From contig JBDHUC010000012.1 in NCBI GenBank assembly GCA_039808985.1, forward strand, positions 1 to 52,286: 52,286 nt of DNA. Reading direction: 5' to 3'. Source of the stretch: SXRF01 sp039808985 (lineage in GTDB: Bacteria; Pseudomonadota; Alphaproteobacteria; Rickettsiales; SXRF01). The translations under genes and the position numbers were made by a program. Positions 52,069-52,286 of this stretch are shown in pieces. The notes below the pieces were generated by a model that did no database searches, had not been told where the DNA came from, and worked only from the letters and a program-made list of their open reading frames with translations. Positions within the stretch are counted from its first letter, which is position 1. Each line of letters begins with the position of its first letter.

Positions 52069-52167
52069 ATGGTTATCGACCTTACCGGCGCAGGCATCCA
52101 GCTCTCCAACTACGCAGATGCCAATGTGCTGTTTAATATGGATGCAGCGAATGATAATAATGAAGTA
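52069..52167 (+). pseudogene. Remnant of an RTX/hemolysin-type gene
   Basis: An in-frame fragment from ATG 52069 reads VIDLTGAGIQLSNYADANV then LFNMDAANDNNEVG, the same pattern as the DLDGDGIELT....VFFDMDGDG block found in large RTX-type secreted proteins. It is preceded by a stop at 52039 and is cut at about 52168 by the start of an insertion sequence. It has no ribosome binding site and its composition is richer in GC than the surrounding sequence. It is either a decayed gene or a displaced piece. Confidence 0.6.
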
Positions 52168-52286
52168 GGGGCTGTCCCAGATAACTAGTTAATGTTATCT
52201 ATGGATGGTATGAGAAAGAGCAGAATAAGTAAAGAGAAACAACAACGATTAATGGAGCATTTTGTAGCAGGAACAACTGCCAGATG
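52168..52286 (+). mobile_element. IS1595-family insertion sequence, left end (runs off the window)
   Basis: The sequence GGGGCTGTCCCAGATAACTA at 52168-52187 looks like an IS1595-type terminal inverted repeat, followed after 13 bases by a transposase start. The right end lies outside the window, so target duplication cannot be checked. Confidence 0.75.
52201..52286 (+). CDS. IS1595-family transposase, N-terminal fragment
   Basis: An open frame from ATG 52201 (MDGMRKSRISKEKQQRLMEH, then FVAGTTAR) continues to the window edge. This is the opening of ISXO2/IS1595-type transposases, which begin with a short basic helix and the EHFVAGTTAR block. An internal ATG at 52210 is an equally good start. 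The catalytic part is not in the window. Confidence 0.8.
   Translation, partial: MDGMRKSRISKEKQQRLMEHFVAGTTAR

Overview
The window comes from an alphaproteobacterium with an LPS-type outer membrane. The lineage signals are a circularly permuted two-piece tmRNA gene (1028-1360), the alphaproteobacterial form of the ClpX adaptor SspB, the LpxI type of UDP-diacylglucosamine hydrolase, and the conserved gene order rpsB-tsf-pyrH-frr-uppS-cdsA-dxr-rseP-bamA-skp-lpxD-fabZ-lpxA-lpxI-lpxB (here on the minus strand, 36592 down to 17380). Base composition is moderately AT-rich by eye. I cannot name the genus. The mixture of ordinary housekeeping genes with many unrecognised proteins suggests a poorly sampled, possibly deep-branching lineage.

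1-10700: a prepilin-like protein, the permuted tmRNA, sspB and tadA on the plus strand. A three-gene minus-strand operon follows (unknown membrane-associated protein, gamma-glutamylcyclotransferase-like protein, M48-like metallopeptidase with a Gly/Ala-rich tail). Then come ettA, a membrane-anchored ankyrin protein, and a tightly overlapping iscX-tsaE-amgK-murU operon. tmRNA, SspB and EttA all act on ribosome rescue or translation throttling; AmgK and MurU recycle cell-wall amino sugar.

10709-17245: one giant minus-strand gene for an exported protein of 2178 residues. It has a lectin/polysaccharide-lyase-like N-terminal domain, a cysteine-rich middle and a long coiled-coil tail. I do not recognise the whole protein.

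17380-36592: the envelope and translation super-operon. Its order is interrupted between tsf and pyrH by four AT-rich genes (30060-34235) whose proteins are related to each other and match no family I know. A terminator closes tsf just before them and they seem to have their own promoter. Several gaps in this operon (rpsB/tsf, frr/uppS, frr/pyrH) hold short tandem repeats that can fold into hairpins. The rpsB leader is also structured, and EF-Ts carries an insertion of about 80 residues.

36767-43073: a divergent five-gene locus of unrecognised proteins. Four proteins in the window (three here and one at 3989-5167) share a similar pattern of hydrophobic segments and may be one family.

43122-47884: a curli amyloid locus (csgG, csgF, a csgB-like nucleator and three csgA-like curlins), with a strong terminator separating the curlins from csgBFG. 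csgE and csgD are not seen. After a 628-base AT-rich gap come surface polysaccharide genes: a GT2 glycosyltransferase, a Stealth-type sugar-phosphate transferase and a flippase. The window ends in a remnant of an RTX-type gene cut by an IS1595-family insertion sequence that runs off the edge.
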